A DNA stretch of 64,000 nucleotides. Origin: Aromatoleum aromaticum EbN1. GTDB taxonomy: Bacteria > Pseudomonadota > Gammaproteobacteria > Burkholderiales > Rhodocyclaceae. Within the stretch, counting starts at the first letter, position 1, and every line of letters starts with the position of its first letter. A program made the translations under genes and the position numbers. Below, one piece after another: positions 49,551-59,313 of the stretch. The notes beneath the pieces are model-generated. The model did no database searches and was not told the DNA's origin. It worked only from the letters and a program-made list of their open reading frames with translations. The DNA lies in the NCBI RefSeq assembly GCF_000025965.1, contig NC_006513.1, positions 3,775,400 through 3,839,399 of the forward strand, written 5' to 3'.

Positions 49551-50891
49551 TCACATTCCACTCGGATACGTCTCCATCTGTTCCGGGCTTTCGCTGTGCT
49601 TCCACATCGTCGACGGGTCGAGCGGCGTCAGCGCGCGCGTGCGGTCGAAGTGGATCACCGCGTCGAACTGCTTCGCGATGTCCGCGTAGAAATAGTGGCT
49701 GACGCGCTCGCTCCCCGGCAGATAGATGACGCCGATCGCGCGCTCGAGCCGACGCTCTCGCCGTAGCGCGGGCACGCGGTCGCTGGCGAGCAAGAAACGC
49801 TCGACCCCGATGTCGTGGAAAACGCGCTCGAAGCTCTCCGGGTGCGAATCGCGGACGCGCTTGAGCTCCGCCGGCGAATCCCAGTCGGAGGCCGCCGTGA
49901 CCGTTCCGGCGTGGGTCGTGAAGCCGATCAGGCGGGCGTGCTCCGCGCCGAAGCGCTGGCGCACGAGCTGGCCGAGGTTGTGCTCCCCGGCCTCGCCCAT
50001 TTCGGTGCGCCGCGCATCACCCAGATGCGAGTTGTGCGCCCATACCGCGATTTTCGCCGGCCGGCCGCGGCTGCTGTCGAGGTGCCCGAGCAGGTTCTCG
50101 AGCGTTTCGGCCATGTGCGAATCGCGCCGGTTCCACGATTCGTGGCGGCCGGCGAACATGCTGCGGTAATACGCCTCGGCGTTCGCCGCGACACGCGCAT
50201 TCTGCTGCGCGTAGAAAAGCTCGTCGGCGGCCGCGATGCCGTCGTGATGCAGGTAGCGCTCGGGGTCGCCGGTCAGCTCCGCGAGCTGGCGCAGTACCTC
50301 GCGCTCGCAGTGCTCGACCAGGCCAAACGTCGTCGCGTAGCCGTAGCGCTGCGGGTCCTCGGCGATGTGGTCGAAGCACGCATAGCGCGCGCGGGCACGC
50401 TTCGCGGCCTCCGGGTCGACGGTTTCGAGGTAGCGCACGACCGCGTCCATCGACGCACGCAGGCTGTAAAGGTCGAGGCCGAAGAAGCCGACACGCTCGT
50501 CCGCGCCGCGGCTGCTATTCACCTGCCGCAGCCATTCGATGAATGCCGCCACCTCGGTATTGCGCCACATCCAGCGCGGAAACCGTTGGAATCCGCCGAG
50601 CGCTGCGTTCGCGTCGGCGTCGTCGCTACCGCCCTGCGCATACCGGCTCGCGCGCAGCGAATCCGGCCAGTCCGCCTCGACTGCGACGGCGTCGAAGCCC
50701 TTTTCGGTAATCAGCCGTTGGGTGATTCCGGCACGCGCAGCGTAGAACTCGTGCGTGCCGTGACTGGCCTCGCCGAGCAGCACGAGCCGTGCATCGCCGA
50801 TCAGCGCGAGCAGTCGGTCCCAGCGACCGGTGCCGTCCTTCAACGGCTCGATCGCGCTCGCGACCGCCCTGGTGATGTCACGTTCCCCCAT
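49551..50891 (-). CDS. erythromycin esterase-family hydrolase
   Basis: A 446-residue protein of the EreA/succinoglycan-synthesis-related superfamily. The active-site elements are LVLLGEASHGTHEFYAARAG, DAVAVEADWPDSLRASRY and AVWAHNSHLGDARRTEMGE. Many members are not antibiotic esterases and have unknown substrates. AAGGAGGAAAAAACC precedes the ATG at 50891, so that start is secure. It sits between gene remnants at both ends, suggesting an acquired or relict position. Confidence 0.85.
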   Translation of the reverse strand: MGERDITRAVASAIEPLKDGTGRWDRLLALIGDARLVLLGEASHGTHEFYAARAGITQRLITEKGFDAVAVEADWPDSLRASRYAQGGSDDADANAALGGFQRFPRWMWRNTEVAAFIEWLRQVNSSRGADERVGFFGLDLYSLRASMDAVVRYLETVDPEAAKRARARYACFDHIAEDPQRYGYATTFGLVEHCEREVLRQLAELTGDPERYLHHDGIAAADELFYAQQNARVAANAEAYYRSMFAGRHESWNRRDSHMAETLENLLGHLDSSRGRPAKIAVWAHNSHLGDARRTEMGEAGEHNLGQLVRQRFGAEHARLIGFTTHAGTVTAASDWDSPAELKRVRDSHPESFERVFHDIGVERFLLASDRVPALRRERRLERAIGVIYLPGSERVSHYFYADIAKQFDAVIHFDRTRALTPLDPSTMWKHSESPEQMETYPSGM

Positions 50892-51039
50892 GGTTTTTTC
50901 CTCCTTCCAACCGATAGGACTTCGGCAGGACGAACGACGGGGAGTTCTGCGGCCGGGAATTGCGCAAGTACCCAGTCGGTCCGCAGCCACTCGGGCGCCG
51001 GCGCCAACCCGGACGTGGAAAGGTAGCTGCTCCGTCACC

Positions 51040-51195
51040 AGCTATCTGCCGCATCCGCGCATCGACGGGACTTTTGTAGCGATAGAGCCAGGTCCTTCGC
51101 CGGGCGGTGGTGTCCACCCGCAGGCCGGGGAATTCCGGACTGGTAAGATGCTGCCCCGCGGCTAGCAATTTGACCGCGCGCGCATCGAATACCAT
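51040..51195 (-). pseudogene. N-terminal remnant of a phage/island integrase
   Basis: From an ATG at 51195 the minus strand reads MVFDARAVKLLAAGQHLTSP, then EFPGLRVDTTARRRTWLYRY and KSPVDARMRQI. This is the arm-type DNA-binding N-terminus (DUF4102 type) of tyrosine integrases of about 400 residues, with the GLR-V...R-W-x-YRYKSPVD-RMRQ pattern. Similarity ends after about 50 codons. It occupies part of the 477-base gap between the esterase-family gene and mutS; the rest of that gap shows nothing recognisable. Confidence 0.6.
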
Positions 51196-51368
51196 GGCGT
51201 AGGGGCGTAACTTTCCAGGCAAGTCCGAACTGAGCGTCAACCATTCGCGTGAGGACGGCGTAGCTTCCCTCCCACCCAGCGGAAAAGTTACGTCAAGCCA
51301 GCGAGTCCAGGGCGAGTTCATCGAGTGTAGATACAGAACGGAGAAGGCACCGAGGGCGGCAGAGTTCT

Positions 51369-54008
51369 ATGGGAATGAGTGAAATAGCGAAAGCAGCACA
51401 GAAAGATAAAGCAATCGGCGGAGCCGATAGGGACAGTCACACTCCCATGATGCAGCAGTATCTCCGCATCAAGGCGCAGCATCCTGACACATTGCTGTTC
51501 TACCGCATGGGGGACTTCTACGAGCTGTTCTTCGATGACGCGGAGAAAGCCGCGCGGCTGCTCGACATCACGCTGACGACACGCGGGCAGTCGGCCGGCA
51601 CGCCGATCCGCATGGCCGGAGTGCCTTTCCACGCGGTCGAACAATACTTGGCGCGGCTCGTCAAGCTCGGCGAATCGGTCGTGATCGCCGAGCAGGTCGG
51701 CGAGCCGGGAGCGACCAAGGGGCCGATGGAGCGCGCGGTGAGCCGCATCGTGACGCCGGGCACTTTGACCGACGCGGCGCTGCTGGACGATCGCATCGAC
51801 TCGCTGCTGCTCGCGGCCACCCTGCACCGCGGCGTGCTCGGGCTCGCGTGGCTCAATCTCGCCAATGGCGACCTGCGGGTGATGGAATGCCCGGCCGAGC
51901 AGTTGCAGGCGCAGTTCGAACGGCTGCGCCCCGCCGAAGTGCTGGTGCCGGACGGGCTGGCGCTGCCGCTGGTCGAATCGCTGTCGCCGGTGCTGCGCCG
52001 GCTTGCCGACTGGCAGTTCGACGCGGGCAACGGTGAACGCCTGCTGACCGCTCATTTCGGCACTCGTGACCTGGCCGGCTTCGACGCCGAAGGCCTGCCG
52101 GTTGCACTCGCCGCCGCAGCCGCGCTGTTCGAGTACGCGCGCAGCACGCAGCGCCAGAGCCTCGAGCACGTCACCGGACTGCGCGTCGAGCGCGAAGCCG
52201 AATACCTGCGCCTCGATGCGGCGACACGGCGCAACCTGGAACTGACCGAGACTCTGCGCGGAGAAGCGTCGCCGACGCTGTTTTCGCTGCTCGATTCATG
52301 CATCACCAGCATGGGCTCGCGCTGGCTGCGGCATGCGCTGCATCACCCGCTGCGCGACCGCGGAGTCGCCGCGCAACGCCACGGGGCGGTCGGGGAACTC
52401 GCCGGATCGGACGCCGGCGCCCCCGCGGATATCGGGGACGCGCGAATGCTCGGCGCCGTCCGCGCTGCGCTGCGCGGAGTCGCCGACGTCGATCGCATCA
52501 CTGCGCGGATTGCGCTGCGCAGTGCGAGGCCGCGCGATCTGGCGGCGCTGAGCGACAGTCTCGCGCGACTGCCGCAACTGCATGCCGCGTTGGGCACCCC
52601 GCAGGCTCCGCTGCTTTGCGACCTGCTCGCCGCGATCGCGGTGCCGGACAATGCGCTCGATCTCCTCGTGCGCGCCGTCGCCGCCGAGCCGGCCGCCGCA
52701 GTGCGCGACGGCGGCGTGATCGCTCCCGGGTTCGACGCGGAGCTCGACGAGCTGCGCGGCATCCAGTCGAACTGCGGCGAATTCCTGCTGGCCCTCGAAG
52801 TGCGCGAACGCGAACGCAGCGGCATCGCGACCCTCAAGGTCGAATTCAACAAGGTGCATGGTTTCTACATCGAGGTGAGCCACGCGAACACTGGCAAAGT
52901 GCCCGACGACTACCGCCGCCGCCAGACGCTGAAGAACGCCGAGCGCTACATCACGCCGGAACTGAAGGCGTTCGAGGACAAGGCGCTGTCGGCCCAGGAG
53001 CGCGCGCTTGCCCGTGAGAAGCTACTCTATGAAGCGCTGCTCGAAGCGCTCGCCGCGCATATCCCGGCGTTGCAGCGCATCGCCCGCGCGCTCGCGTGCC
53101 TCGACGGTCTGGGCGCGTTCGCCGAAGCTGCCGTGCGCCACAGCTACGTCTGCCCGCAGTTTTCCGCGCAGCCGGGCGTCGACATCATCGGCGGCCGCCA
53201 TCCGGTCGTCGAGCGACAGGTCGAAGACTTCATTTCCAACAATTGCCGCCTCGCACCGACGCGCCGCATGCTGCTGATCACCGGACCGAACATGGGCGGC
53301 AAATCGACGTTCATGCGCCAGGTCGCGCTGATCGCCCTGCTCGCTCACGTCGGCGCGTTCGTGCCGGCGCGAAGCGCCCGCCTCGGCCCGCTCGACGCGA
53401 TCTTCACCCGCATCGGCGCATCCGACGATCTCGCCTCAGGCCGCTCCACGTTCATGGTCGAGATGACTGAGGCGTCGGCGATCCTGCACGGCGCGACCGA
53501 ACAGAGCCTCGTGCTGATGGACGAGATCGGCCGCGGCACTTCGACTTTCGACGGGCTCGCGCTGGCATTCGCAATCGCCCGTCACCTGCTCGAGAAAAAC
53601 CGCTGCCTGACGCTGTTCGCGACGCATTACTTCGAGCTCACCCGCCTCAACGGCGACTACCCGGAATGCGCGAACGTGCACCTCGACGCCGTCGAACACG
53701 CGCACCGCATCGTGTTCCTGCACGCGGTCGAGGACGGGCCCGCAAGCCAGAGCTACGGCATTGAAGTCGCGGCGCTCGCCGGCATTCCGGGCTCGGTTGT
53801 GCGCGAGGCGAAACGGCGCCTGCGCGCACTCGAGAACCGCGAAGTCGGCAATGGGCCGCAGGCGGACCTCTTTGCCGCGCTGCCGGATCGTGAACCCGCG
53901 ACGCCGTCGCACCCGGCGCTCACCGCGCTGGCCGAACTTGACCCCGACACACTGAGCCCGCGCGAGGCGCTCGAACGCCTGTATGCGCTGAAACGGATGA
54001 CCGCATGA
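51369..54008 (+). CDS. mutS: DNA mismatch repair protein MutS
   Basis: An 879-residue protein: N-terminal mismatch-binding domain with the wedge [15 protein letters not shown], connector, lever and clamp domains, then the ABC-type ATPase with Walker [29 protein letters not shown] and [16 protein letters not shown], and a dimerising C-terminus. It starts mismatch repair. The 24 residues before HTPMMQQYL are longer than in many homologues; an internal Met there is an alternative start. Its end overlaps the next gene as ATGA. Confidence 0.97.
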   Translation: MGMSEIAKAAQKDKAIGGADRDSHTPMMQQYLRIKAQHPDTLLFYRMGDFYELFFDDAEKAARLLDITLTTRGQSAGTPIRMAGVPFHAVEQYLARLVKLGESVVIAEQVGEPGATKGPMERAVSRIVTPGTLTDAALLDDRIDSLLLAATLHRGVLGLAWLNLANGDLRVMECPAEQLQAQFERLRPAEVLVPDGLALPLVESLSPVLRRLADWQFDAGNGERLLTAHFGTRDLAGFDAEGLPVALAAAAALFEYARSTQRQSLEHVTGLRVEREAEYLRLDAATRRNLELTETLRGEASPTLFSLLDSCITSMGSRWLRHALHHPLRDRGVAAQRHGAVGELAGSDAGAPADIGDARMLGAVRAALRGVADVDRITARIALRSARPRDLAALSDSLARLPQLHAALGTPQAPLLCDLLAAIAVPDNALDLLVRAVAAEPAAAVRDGGVIAPGFDAELDELRGIQSNCGEFLLALEVRERERSGIATLKVEFNKVHGFYIEVSHANTGKVPDDYRRRQTLKNAERYITPELKAFEDKALSAQERALAREKLLYEALLEALAAHIPALQRIARALACLDGLGAFAEAAVRHSYVCPQFSAQPGVDIIGGRHPVVERQVEDFISNNCRLAPTRRMLLITGPNMGGKSTFMRQVALIALLAHVGAFVPARSARLGPLDAIFTRIGASDDLASGRSTFMVEMTEASAILHGATEQSLVLMDEIGRGTSTFDGLALAFAIARHLLEKNRCLTLFATHYFELTRLNGDYPECANVHLDAVEHAHRIVFLHAVEDGPASQSYGIEVAALAGIPGSVVREAKRRLRALENREVGNGPQADLFAALPDREPATPSHPALTALAELDPDTLSPREALERLYALKRMTA

Positions 54009-54760
54009 GCACCCCGATCGACATCAGCGAAGATCGCGGCGTCCGCTATCTTCATTTCGGCTCTGAATGGATCCAGGGCGCGATGCGCATCCGCCGGCCG
54101 CATGCGCTCGAACTCGCCTACACGCGCGAGATGATGGCCGGCCTGCTGCTGCGCGACGCCTTCGAATGGCCGCGCAACGCACTCGTGATCGGCCTGGGTG
54201 CCGCCTCACTGGTGCGTTTCCTGCATCGCCACTGTCCGCAAACGCGCATCCAGGTCGTCGAGATCGAACCTCAGGTCGTCGCGGCTGCCCGCCAGTTCTT
54301 CCGCTTGCCGCCCGAGGACGCACGTTTTTCGATCCACGTCGGCGACGGCGCCCGCTACGTGACGGAAACCGACAACCGCTTCGACCTGATCCTCGTCGAT
54401 GGCTTCGACCGCCACGCGCGGGCCGGCGTACTCGACACTGCGCCGTTCTACGCCGCGGCGCGCGTGTGCCTGTCGGACGCGGGACTGATGTCGACGAACC
54501 TCTTCGGCCGCTCGCGCGGGTTTCGCGCCAGTGTCGAGCGGATCATCGACGCATTCGAGAATCGCGCGATCGCGTTTCCTTCGTGCGACAGCGGCAACGT
54601 CGTCGCATTCGGCGCGCAAGGCGAAGAGATCGCCGTGCCGGTAACGGAGTTGCGCGAACGCGCCCGGGCATTGAAAGACCGCGCCGGCCTCGACCTCGGC
54701 CCGACCGTCGCCCGGCTCGAACAGGCGGGCAGTCTGCCGGGTGGCCGGCTGATCCTGTAG
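54005..54760 (+). CDS. spermidine synthase-like protein
   Basis: A 251-residue Rossmann-fold protein. It begins with a strand-rich part ([20 protein letters not shown]) and has the nucleotide motif [20 protein letters not shown], the acidic [15 protein letters not shown] and the aspartate in [13 protein letters not shown]. These match SpeE-like aminopropyltransferases, but the canonical Y-x-E-x-L-x-H...GGGDG motifs are changed (GLGAAS replaces GGGDG), so true spermidine synthesis is doubtful. It is coupled to mutS by overlap. Confidence 0.75.
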   Translation: MSTPIDISEDRGVRYLHFGSEWIQGAMRIRRPHALELAYTREMMAGLLLRDAFEWPRNALVIGLGAASLVRFLHRHCPQTRIQVVEIEPQVVAAARQFFRLPPEDARFSIHVGDGARYVTETDNRFDLILVDGFDRHARAGVLDTAPFYAAARVCLSDAGLMSTNLFGRSRGFRASVERIIDAFENRAIAFPSCDSGNVVAFGAQGEEIAVPVTELRERARALKDRAGLDLGPTVARLEQAGSLPGGRLIL

Positions 54761-54795
54761 CCGCGCCTGCGGTCGCTTCAGAGGCCCTCGTCCTG

Positions 54796-55515
54796 TCAGG
54801 CCGCGGCCGCTTCAGGTTCGGGCGCGATCCACAGGCAGGTGCCTTTCGTCCCTTTCGCGATGTCCTGCAGCACCCGCTCATGTTCGGCCAGCTCCTCGCC
54901 GCTCGCGCGGAGCACTTTCAGCGGAGGCCGATCGACGAGCACGCCTCCAGCTTCGGCGCTGCCCGGCACAGGCTCTTCGAGCACCATGATCAGGCTCTCC
55001 TGGCCGCGCGTCATCGCCAGGTAGACTTCGGCGAGCAGCTCCGCGTCGAGCAGTGCGCCGTGCAGCGTCCGGGACGCGTTGTCGATCTGGTGCCGGTCGC
55101 ACAGCGCGTCGAGCGACGCCTTCTTGCCCGGGTTCTGCTCCTTCGCCATCTTCAGCGTATCGATGACACCCGCGCAAAGGCTGTCGAGCTTTCCGCGCCC
55201 GAGCCGCGACAGCTCGTGGTTCAGGAAGCCGACGTCGAAGCTCGCGTTATGGATGATCAGTTCGGCGTCGCGGATGAAATCCTCGAACTCGGCCGCGATG
55301 GCGCTGAACGTCGGCTTGTCGGCAAGGAAATCCTCGGTAATGCCGTGCACCGCGATCGCCTCGGCATCGATGCCGCGCTCCGGGTTGATATAGACGTGGT
55401 AATGCCGCCCGGTCAGGTTGCGGTTCAGCAACTCGACGCAGCCGATTTCGATGACGCGGTCGCCGTTGCGCCAGTCGAGTCCGGTGGTTTCCGTGTCGAG
55501 GACGATCTGTCTCAT
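54796..55515 (-). CDS. dnaQ: DNA polymerase III epsilon subunit
   Basis: A 239-residue DEDDh 3'-5' exonuclease. The catalytic motifs are IVLDTETTGLDWRNGDRVIE, HNASFDVGFLNHEL and HGALLDAELLAEVYLAM. The C-terminal stretch would bind the polymerase alpha subunit. It proofreads during replication. It lies next to rnhA on the same strand, the arrangement found in many proteobacteria. Confidence 0.95.
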   Translation of the reverse strand: MRQIVLDTETTGLDWRNGDRVIEIGCVELLNRNLTGRHYHVYINPERGIDAEAIAVHGITEDFLADKPTFSAIAAEFEDFIRDAELIIHNASFDVGFLNHELSRLGRGKLDSLCAGVIDTLKMAKEQNPGKKASLDALCDRHQIDNASRTLHGALLDAELLAEVYLAMTRGQESLIMVLEEPVPGSAEAGGVLVDRPPLKVLRASGEELAEHERVLQDIAKGTKGTCLWIAPEPEAAAA

Positions 55516-55551
55516 GCGTTTTTCCCCAATATTGTTCCAGGCGCCCTGGCT

Positions 55552-56013
55552 TCACCCTGCGACAGCCGCGCCCTGCCGGCGCACCGCGTCGACGCCGCGG
55601 CGCGCGAGTTCGTCCGCGCGCTCGTTCTCGACATGGCCGGCATGCCCCCGGACCCACACCCACTGCACCTGATGACGGCTCGCGGCTTCGTCGAGCGCGC
55701 GCCACAGATCCTCGTTTTTCACCGGCGCCTTTGCCGCGGTCTTCCAGCCACGCGCCTTCCAGCCGTGGATCCACTCGGAGATGCCTTTCTGCACGTACTG
55801 GCTGTCGGTATGCACGCGCGCGACGACCGGGCGCTTGAGCAGTTCGAGTGCCCGGATCACCGCAAGCAGCTCCATGCGGTTGTTCGTCGTGTGCGGTTCG
55901 CCACCCCAGATTTCCTTCTCGTGAGCCCCCGAGCGCAGGATCGCGCCCCAGCCGCCGGGCCCCGGATTGCCGCTGCAGGCGCCGTCGGTGAATATTTCGA
56001 TTTGATCGGTCAT
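55552..56013 (-). CDS. rnhA: ribonuclease HI
   Basis: A 153-residue RNase H with the metal ligands in [31 protein letters not shown] and VHTDSQYV, plus the handle region with [12 protein letters not shown]. It removes RNA from RNA-DNA hybrids. Its ATG overlaps the stop codon of the methyltransferase gene upstream. Confidence 0.96.
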   Translation of the reverse strand: MTDQIEIFTDGACSGNPGPGGWGAILRSGAHEKEIWGGEPHTTNNRMELLAVIRALELLKRPVVARVHTDSQYVQKGISEWIHGWKARGWKTAAKAPVKNEDLWRALDEAASRHQVQWVWVRGHAGHVENERADELARRGVDAVRRQGAAVAG

Positions 56014-56750
56014 TTAGTCTTCTGTACTCCGCCCGTCACCTGGCGCCCGCGCTGGGCCACCGGCGAGAGCCGTTTCGCTGCGGCGCGACGATCGCGCCAG
56101 TTGGGGGTGATCAGGCGCATCCCCTGCACTCGCTTGATTCCCTGAATGATGTAGGTGCCCCCGAATATCGGCCACCAGCGGTCCCCCGCCTTGTCGATGA
56201 ATCGCCAGCGTTCGAGCCATTTCCCGCTCGTGACCGCGGGCGCGTAGCAGCCGAAACTGCCGGACTGGGTTTCGAATCCGAGCAGCGCGAGCCAATCCTT
56301 CGTCCGGCGCACGGACAGGTACTGTCCACGCCACGGGAATGCGCCGTCGTCGCGTGCCAGCAGGCGGCGCACGCCCCACAGGCTGAGCGGGTTGAAGCCG
56401 CTGATGATGGCGTGGCCCTCGGGCACCAGCACGCGTTCGACCTCGCGCAGCACCTGATGAGGGTTCGGCGAAAACTCGAGCACGTGCGGCAGCAGCACCA
56501 GATCGAGCGTGGCGGTGGCGAACGGCAGCGCTTCCGCGTTGGACATCACTTCGGCCTCGCCCAGCCGCGCGCAACGGAAGCGAAACGGCATGCGGTTGCC
56601 GCGCAGGAACTCGTGCTCGGGGAGCCCGATCTGAACTGCGTTGTAGCCGAAAATATCGGCCACCAGGACGTCGAACCTGGCCGATTCCCACTGCAGCAGG
56701 TATTGTCCCTGCGGGGTTTCAAGCCAGTCCGACAGACTGAGGATGGACAT
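56010..56750 (-). CDS. class I SAM-dependent methyltransferase (gloB-linked)
   Basis: A 246-residue protein with a type 11 methyltransferase core: [20 protein letters not shown] followed by [20 protein letters not shown]. The usual glycine-rich motif I is not clear; the N-terminal part is [20 protein letters not shown]. This gene type is regularly found beside gloB and rnhA in proteobacteria, as here. The substrate is unknown. The gene is divergent from gloB, and the two start regions overlap. Confidence 0.8.
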   Translation of the reverse strand: MSILSLSDWLETPQGQYLLQWESARFDVLVADIFGYNAVQIGLPEHEFLRGNRMPFRFRCARLGEAEVMSNAEALPFATATLDLVLLPHVLEFSPNPHQVLREVERVLVPEGHAIISGFNPLSLWGVRRLLARDDGAFPWRGQYLSVRRTKDWLALLGFETQSGSFGCYAPAVTSGKWLERWRFIDKAGDRWWPIFGGTYIIQGIKRVQGMRLITPNWRDRRAAAKRLSPVAQRGRQVTGGVQKTK

Positions 56751-57540
56751 GAACGATCAGCACTCAAAAATCGGCAGCATCGAAATTATCCCTCTCCCGG
56801 CGTTCCGGGATAACTACCTGTGGCTGCTGCGTTGCGGCCAGCTTGCAGCGGTCGTCGACCCCGGTGACGCGGCAGTCGTCGAAGACGGTCTCGCGGCGCA
56901 GGGACTCGACCTTTGCGCGATCCTGCTGACCCATCACCACGCGGATCACGTCGGGGGCGTCACCGAACTGATCGCAAGCCGCGACATCCCGGTGTTCGGC
57001 CCGGCTGCGGCCGACATCCAAGGCGTGAACAATCCGGTTGCCGAAGGCGACGAAGTCAGTCTCGACCGACTCGGCATCCGCTTTCGCGTGCTCGAAGTGC
57101 CCGGCCATACCGCAAGCCACATCGCCTATCTCGCGCCGGGCCTCCTGTTTCCCGGCGACACCCTCTTCAGCGCCGGCTGCGGGCGGCTGCTCGGCGGGAC
57201 TGCCGCCCAACTTCACGCTTCGCTGCGCCGCCTCGCAGATCTGCCCGGCGACACCGCCGTGTATTGCACCCATGAGTATACGCTCGCCAACCTCGCGTTT
57301 GCGCGTGTCGCCGACCCCGGGAATCCCGAGCGGGACGAGTGGCTCGTCGAATGCGAGGCGCGGCGCGATGCGGGGCGCCCGACCCTGCCGACCACGATTG
57401 CACGCGAGCGGCGCGTGAACCCCTTCCTGCGCACGGGTGAACCGGCAGTGATGGGCGTGATCGCCGATCGCACCGGCGTGCGTCCACGCGATTCGCTCGA
57501 ATGCTTCGCGGCCCTGAGGGCCTGGAAGGACGTTTTCTGA
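56749..57540 (+). CDS. gloB: hydroxyacylglutathione hydrolase (glyoxalase II)
   Basis: A 263-residue metallo-beta-lactamase-fold enzyme. The binuclear metal site is LTHHHADHVGGV, with further ligands in EVPGHTASHIAYL and FPGDTLFSAGCGRL, and the C-terminal glutathione-binding domain contains THEYTLANLAFA. It splits S-lactoylglutathione in methylglyoxal detoxification. I choose the ATG at 56749; one two codons earlier is possible. Its stop codon lies inside a 12-bp direct repeat. Confidence 0.95.
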   Translation: MNDQHSKIGSIEIIPLPAFRDNYLWLLRCGQLAAVVDPGDAAVVEDGLAAQGLDLCAILLTHHHADHVGGVTELIASRDIPVFGPAAADIQGVNNPVAEGDEVSLDRLGIRFRVLEVPGHTASHIAYLAPGLLFPGDTLFSAGCGRLLGGTAAQLHASLRRLADLPGDTAVYCTHEYTLANLAFARVADPGNPERDEWLVECEARRDAGRPTLPTTIARERRVNPFLRTGEPAVMGVIADRTGVRPRDSLECFAALRAWKDVF

Positions 57541-57619
57541 GGGCCCCAGGAAACGGCTTTGCCGTTTCCGCCCCCCGAGGGGGACAAGAAAACTTGGGGC
57601 GGCCCGGCGTTTTCTGAGG
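57531..57619. repeat. palindromic intergenic element flanked by 12-bp direct repeats
   Basis: CGTTTTCTGAGG occurs at 57531-57542, covering the gloB stop, and again at 57608-57619. Between the copies lie a perfect hairpin (GGAAACGGC-TTT-GCCGTTTCC, 57549-57569), a GC-rich dyad (CCCCCCGAGGGGG) and a GGGCCCCA/TTGGGGC pairing. It looks like a REP-type mobile intergenic element or a terminator-bearing repeat. Confidence 0.55.
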
Positions 57620-57721
57620 CGAAAAACCGCTGTCCGCGCCCCGTCATCGACACCGGTTTGACGCCCCCTCGCCCCTGCCCTAGAGTCCACCCTCTTTTTC
57701 CTCTCCCGGGGCGCCGGCTCG

Positions 57722-59206
57722 ATGGCGATTCGTTTCGCAAGCCTCCTGTTTCTCGTGTTCCTGGGCATCGCTTCGGGGTCTGTCGTGGCATCCACGGATT
57801 CGGCGACGCCGACTCTCTCGCCGGAGCCGGGCACAACTACCCTTATGGTCGGCGATGACACCGCTCCGGACGGTCTGAAGATGCCTCGCGGACCAGTCCT
57901 CGAACTGACGGACCCTCCGCAGCGCGTGCTCACGCTCGACCTCACCCGTGACGCCAACGACATATGGGACCGCATTCGCCGCGGTTTCGGCATGCCGGAC
58001 CTCGACAGCGAGCTGGTCGCCGAACAGCAGCTTTTTTACATCAACCGTCCGGGTTTCCTGAAAAAGGTTTTCGAGCGCGGCGGGCGCTATCTCTACCACA
58101 TCGTCGACGAACTCGAACGCCGCGGCATGCCGACCGAGCTCGCGCTGCTGCCGATGGTCGAAAGCAGTTACAACCCGATGGCTTATTCGCCCTCGCACGC
58201 GGCGGGGCTGTGGCAGTTCATCCCCTCGACGGGGCGGAACTACAACCTCACGCAGGACGCGTGGGTCGACGAGCGGCGCGACGTGATCGCTTCCACCGCC
58301 GCGGCGCTCGACTACCTGCAAACGATCTATGACATGCATGGCGACTGGCATCTCGCGCTCGCCTCATACAACTGGGGCGAAGGTGCGGTCGGCCGCGCGA
58401 TCCAGCGTAACCTGGATGACGGGCTTCCAGCCGAATACAGCCATCTGCGCATGCCTGGGGAAACGCGTAACTATGTCCCCAAGCTGCAGGCGCTGAAGAA
58501 CATCGTCGCCCAGCCCGAGTTGTACCGCTTCGAACTTCCCTACGTGCCGAACAGCCCCCACTTCGTCACTATCGACACTCCCACGACGATCGAACTTGCG
58601 ACCGCGGCCCGCCTTGCCGGAATGCCGCTCGACGAGTTCCTCGCCCTGAACCCCAGCCACAACCGTCCGGCAGTGACCGAAGGCAGTGCGCTTGTCGTGC
58701 CCGTCGATCGCGCCGAACAGTTCCAGCTGCGGCTCGCCGAACATCAGCGCAACGGGACGCAGTGGCGCACGTATGAATTGCAGCGGGGCGAGACGCTCGC
58801 CTCCGTGGCGCAGGCTTTCGGCCTGTCGCTGAACCAGCTCTACCAGATCAACCGGCTCGACGCGCGCAGCCGTGTCAGCGCCGGCTACTCGCTACTCGTC
58901 CCCGACGGCGTCGAGCCGGGCCATCCGTCCGGCGATGTGCTCGAAGAGGCCGGCTCCCCGGCGCACTCGATCGTCCCGCGGCTGACTGGCGGCAAGACCG
59001 TCAGGATGGATGCGAAGGGCACGGACAAGTCGACCGCGACGAAAGGCACGAAACCCGCGGCAAAGAAGGGAGTCAAGCGCCGAGCCGACAAAGGCGCTGG
59101 AACTTCTGCGAAGAAAACTCCAAGCGTGCCGGCGGCGAAAAAGATGAGCGGCGGAGCTGCGAAACCGACTTCGGGCAAGAAGCAGCCGCAAAAAAACCAG
59201 CGCTGA
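57722..59206 (+). CDS. mltD: membrane-bound lytic murein transglycosylase MltD
   Basis: A 494-residue exported protein. A signal peptide (MAIRFASLLFLVFLGIASGS) leads to an SLT domain with catalytic Glu in LPMVESSYNPMAYSPSHAAG followed by LWQFIPSTGRNY. A LysM domain follows (TYELQRGETLASVAQAF...YQINRL). The last 65 residues are a Lys/Ala/Pro/Thr-rich basic tail resembling histone H1 tails, beyond the usual MltD end. It cleaves peptidoglycan glycan strands in the periplasm; the tail may bind anionic polymers. No lipobox cysteine is apparent, so it may be soluble in the periplasm. Confidence 0.93.
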   Translation: MAIRFASLLFLVFLGIASGSVVASTDSATPTLSPEPGTTTLMVGDDTAPDGLKMPRGPVLELTDPPQRVLTLDLTRDANDIWDRIRRGFGMPDLDSELVAEQQLFYINRPGFLKKVFERGGRYLYHIVDELERRGMPTELALLPMVESSYNPMAYSPSHAAGLWQFIPSTGRNYNLTQDAWVDERRDVIASTAAALDYLQTIYDMHGDWHLALASYNWGEGAVGRAIQRNLDDGLPAEYSHLRMPGETRNYVPKLQALKNIVAQPELYRFELPYVPNSPHFVTIDTPTTIELATAARLAGMPLDEFLALNPSHNRPAVTEGSALVVPVDRAEQFQLRLAEHQRNGTQWRTYELQRGETLASVAQAFGLSLNQLYQINRLDARSRVSAGYSLLVPDGVEPGHPSGDVLEEAGSPAHSIVPRLTGGKTVRMDAKGTDKSTATKGTKPAAKKGVKRRADKGAGTSAKKTPSVPAAKKMSGGAAKPTSGKKQPQKNQR

Positions 59207-59313
59207 GAAGAGAGCGCAGAGCGGATAAATCGTTCGCCCACAACAGGGCATCCCGGGCGGAAAAGGCAAATGCCGGGGCCTTGGAAGCCCGAAACCCTCT
59301 GCTGCGGTCGCAT

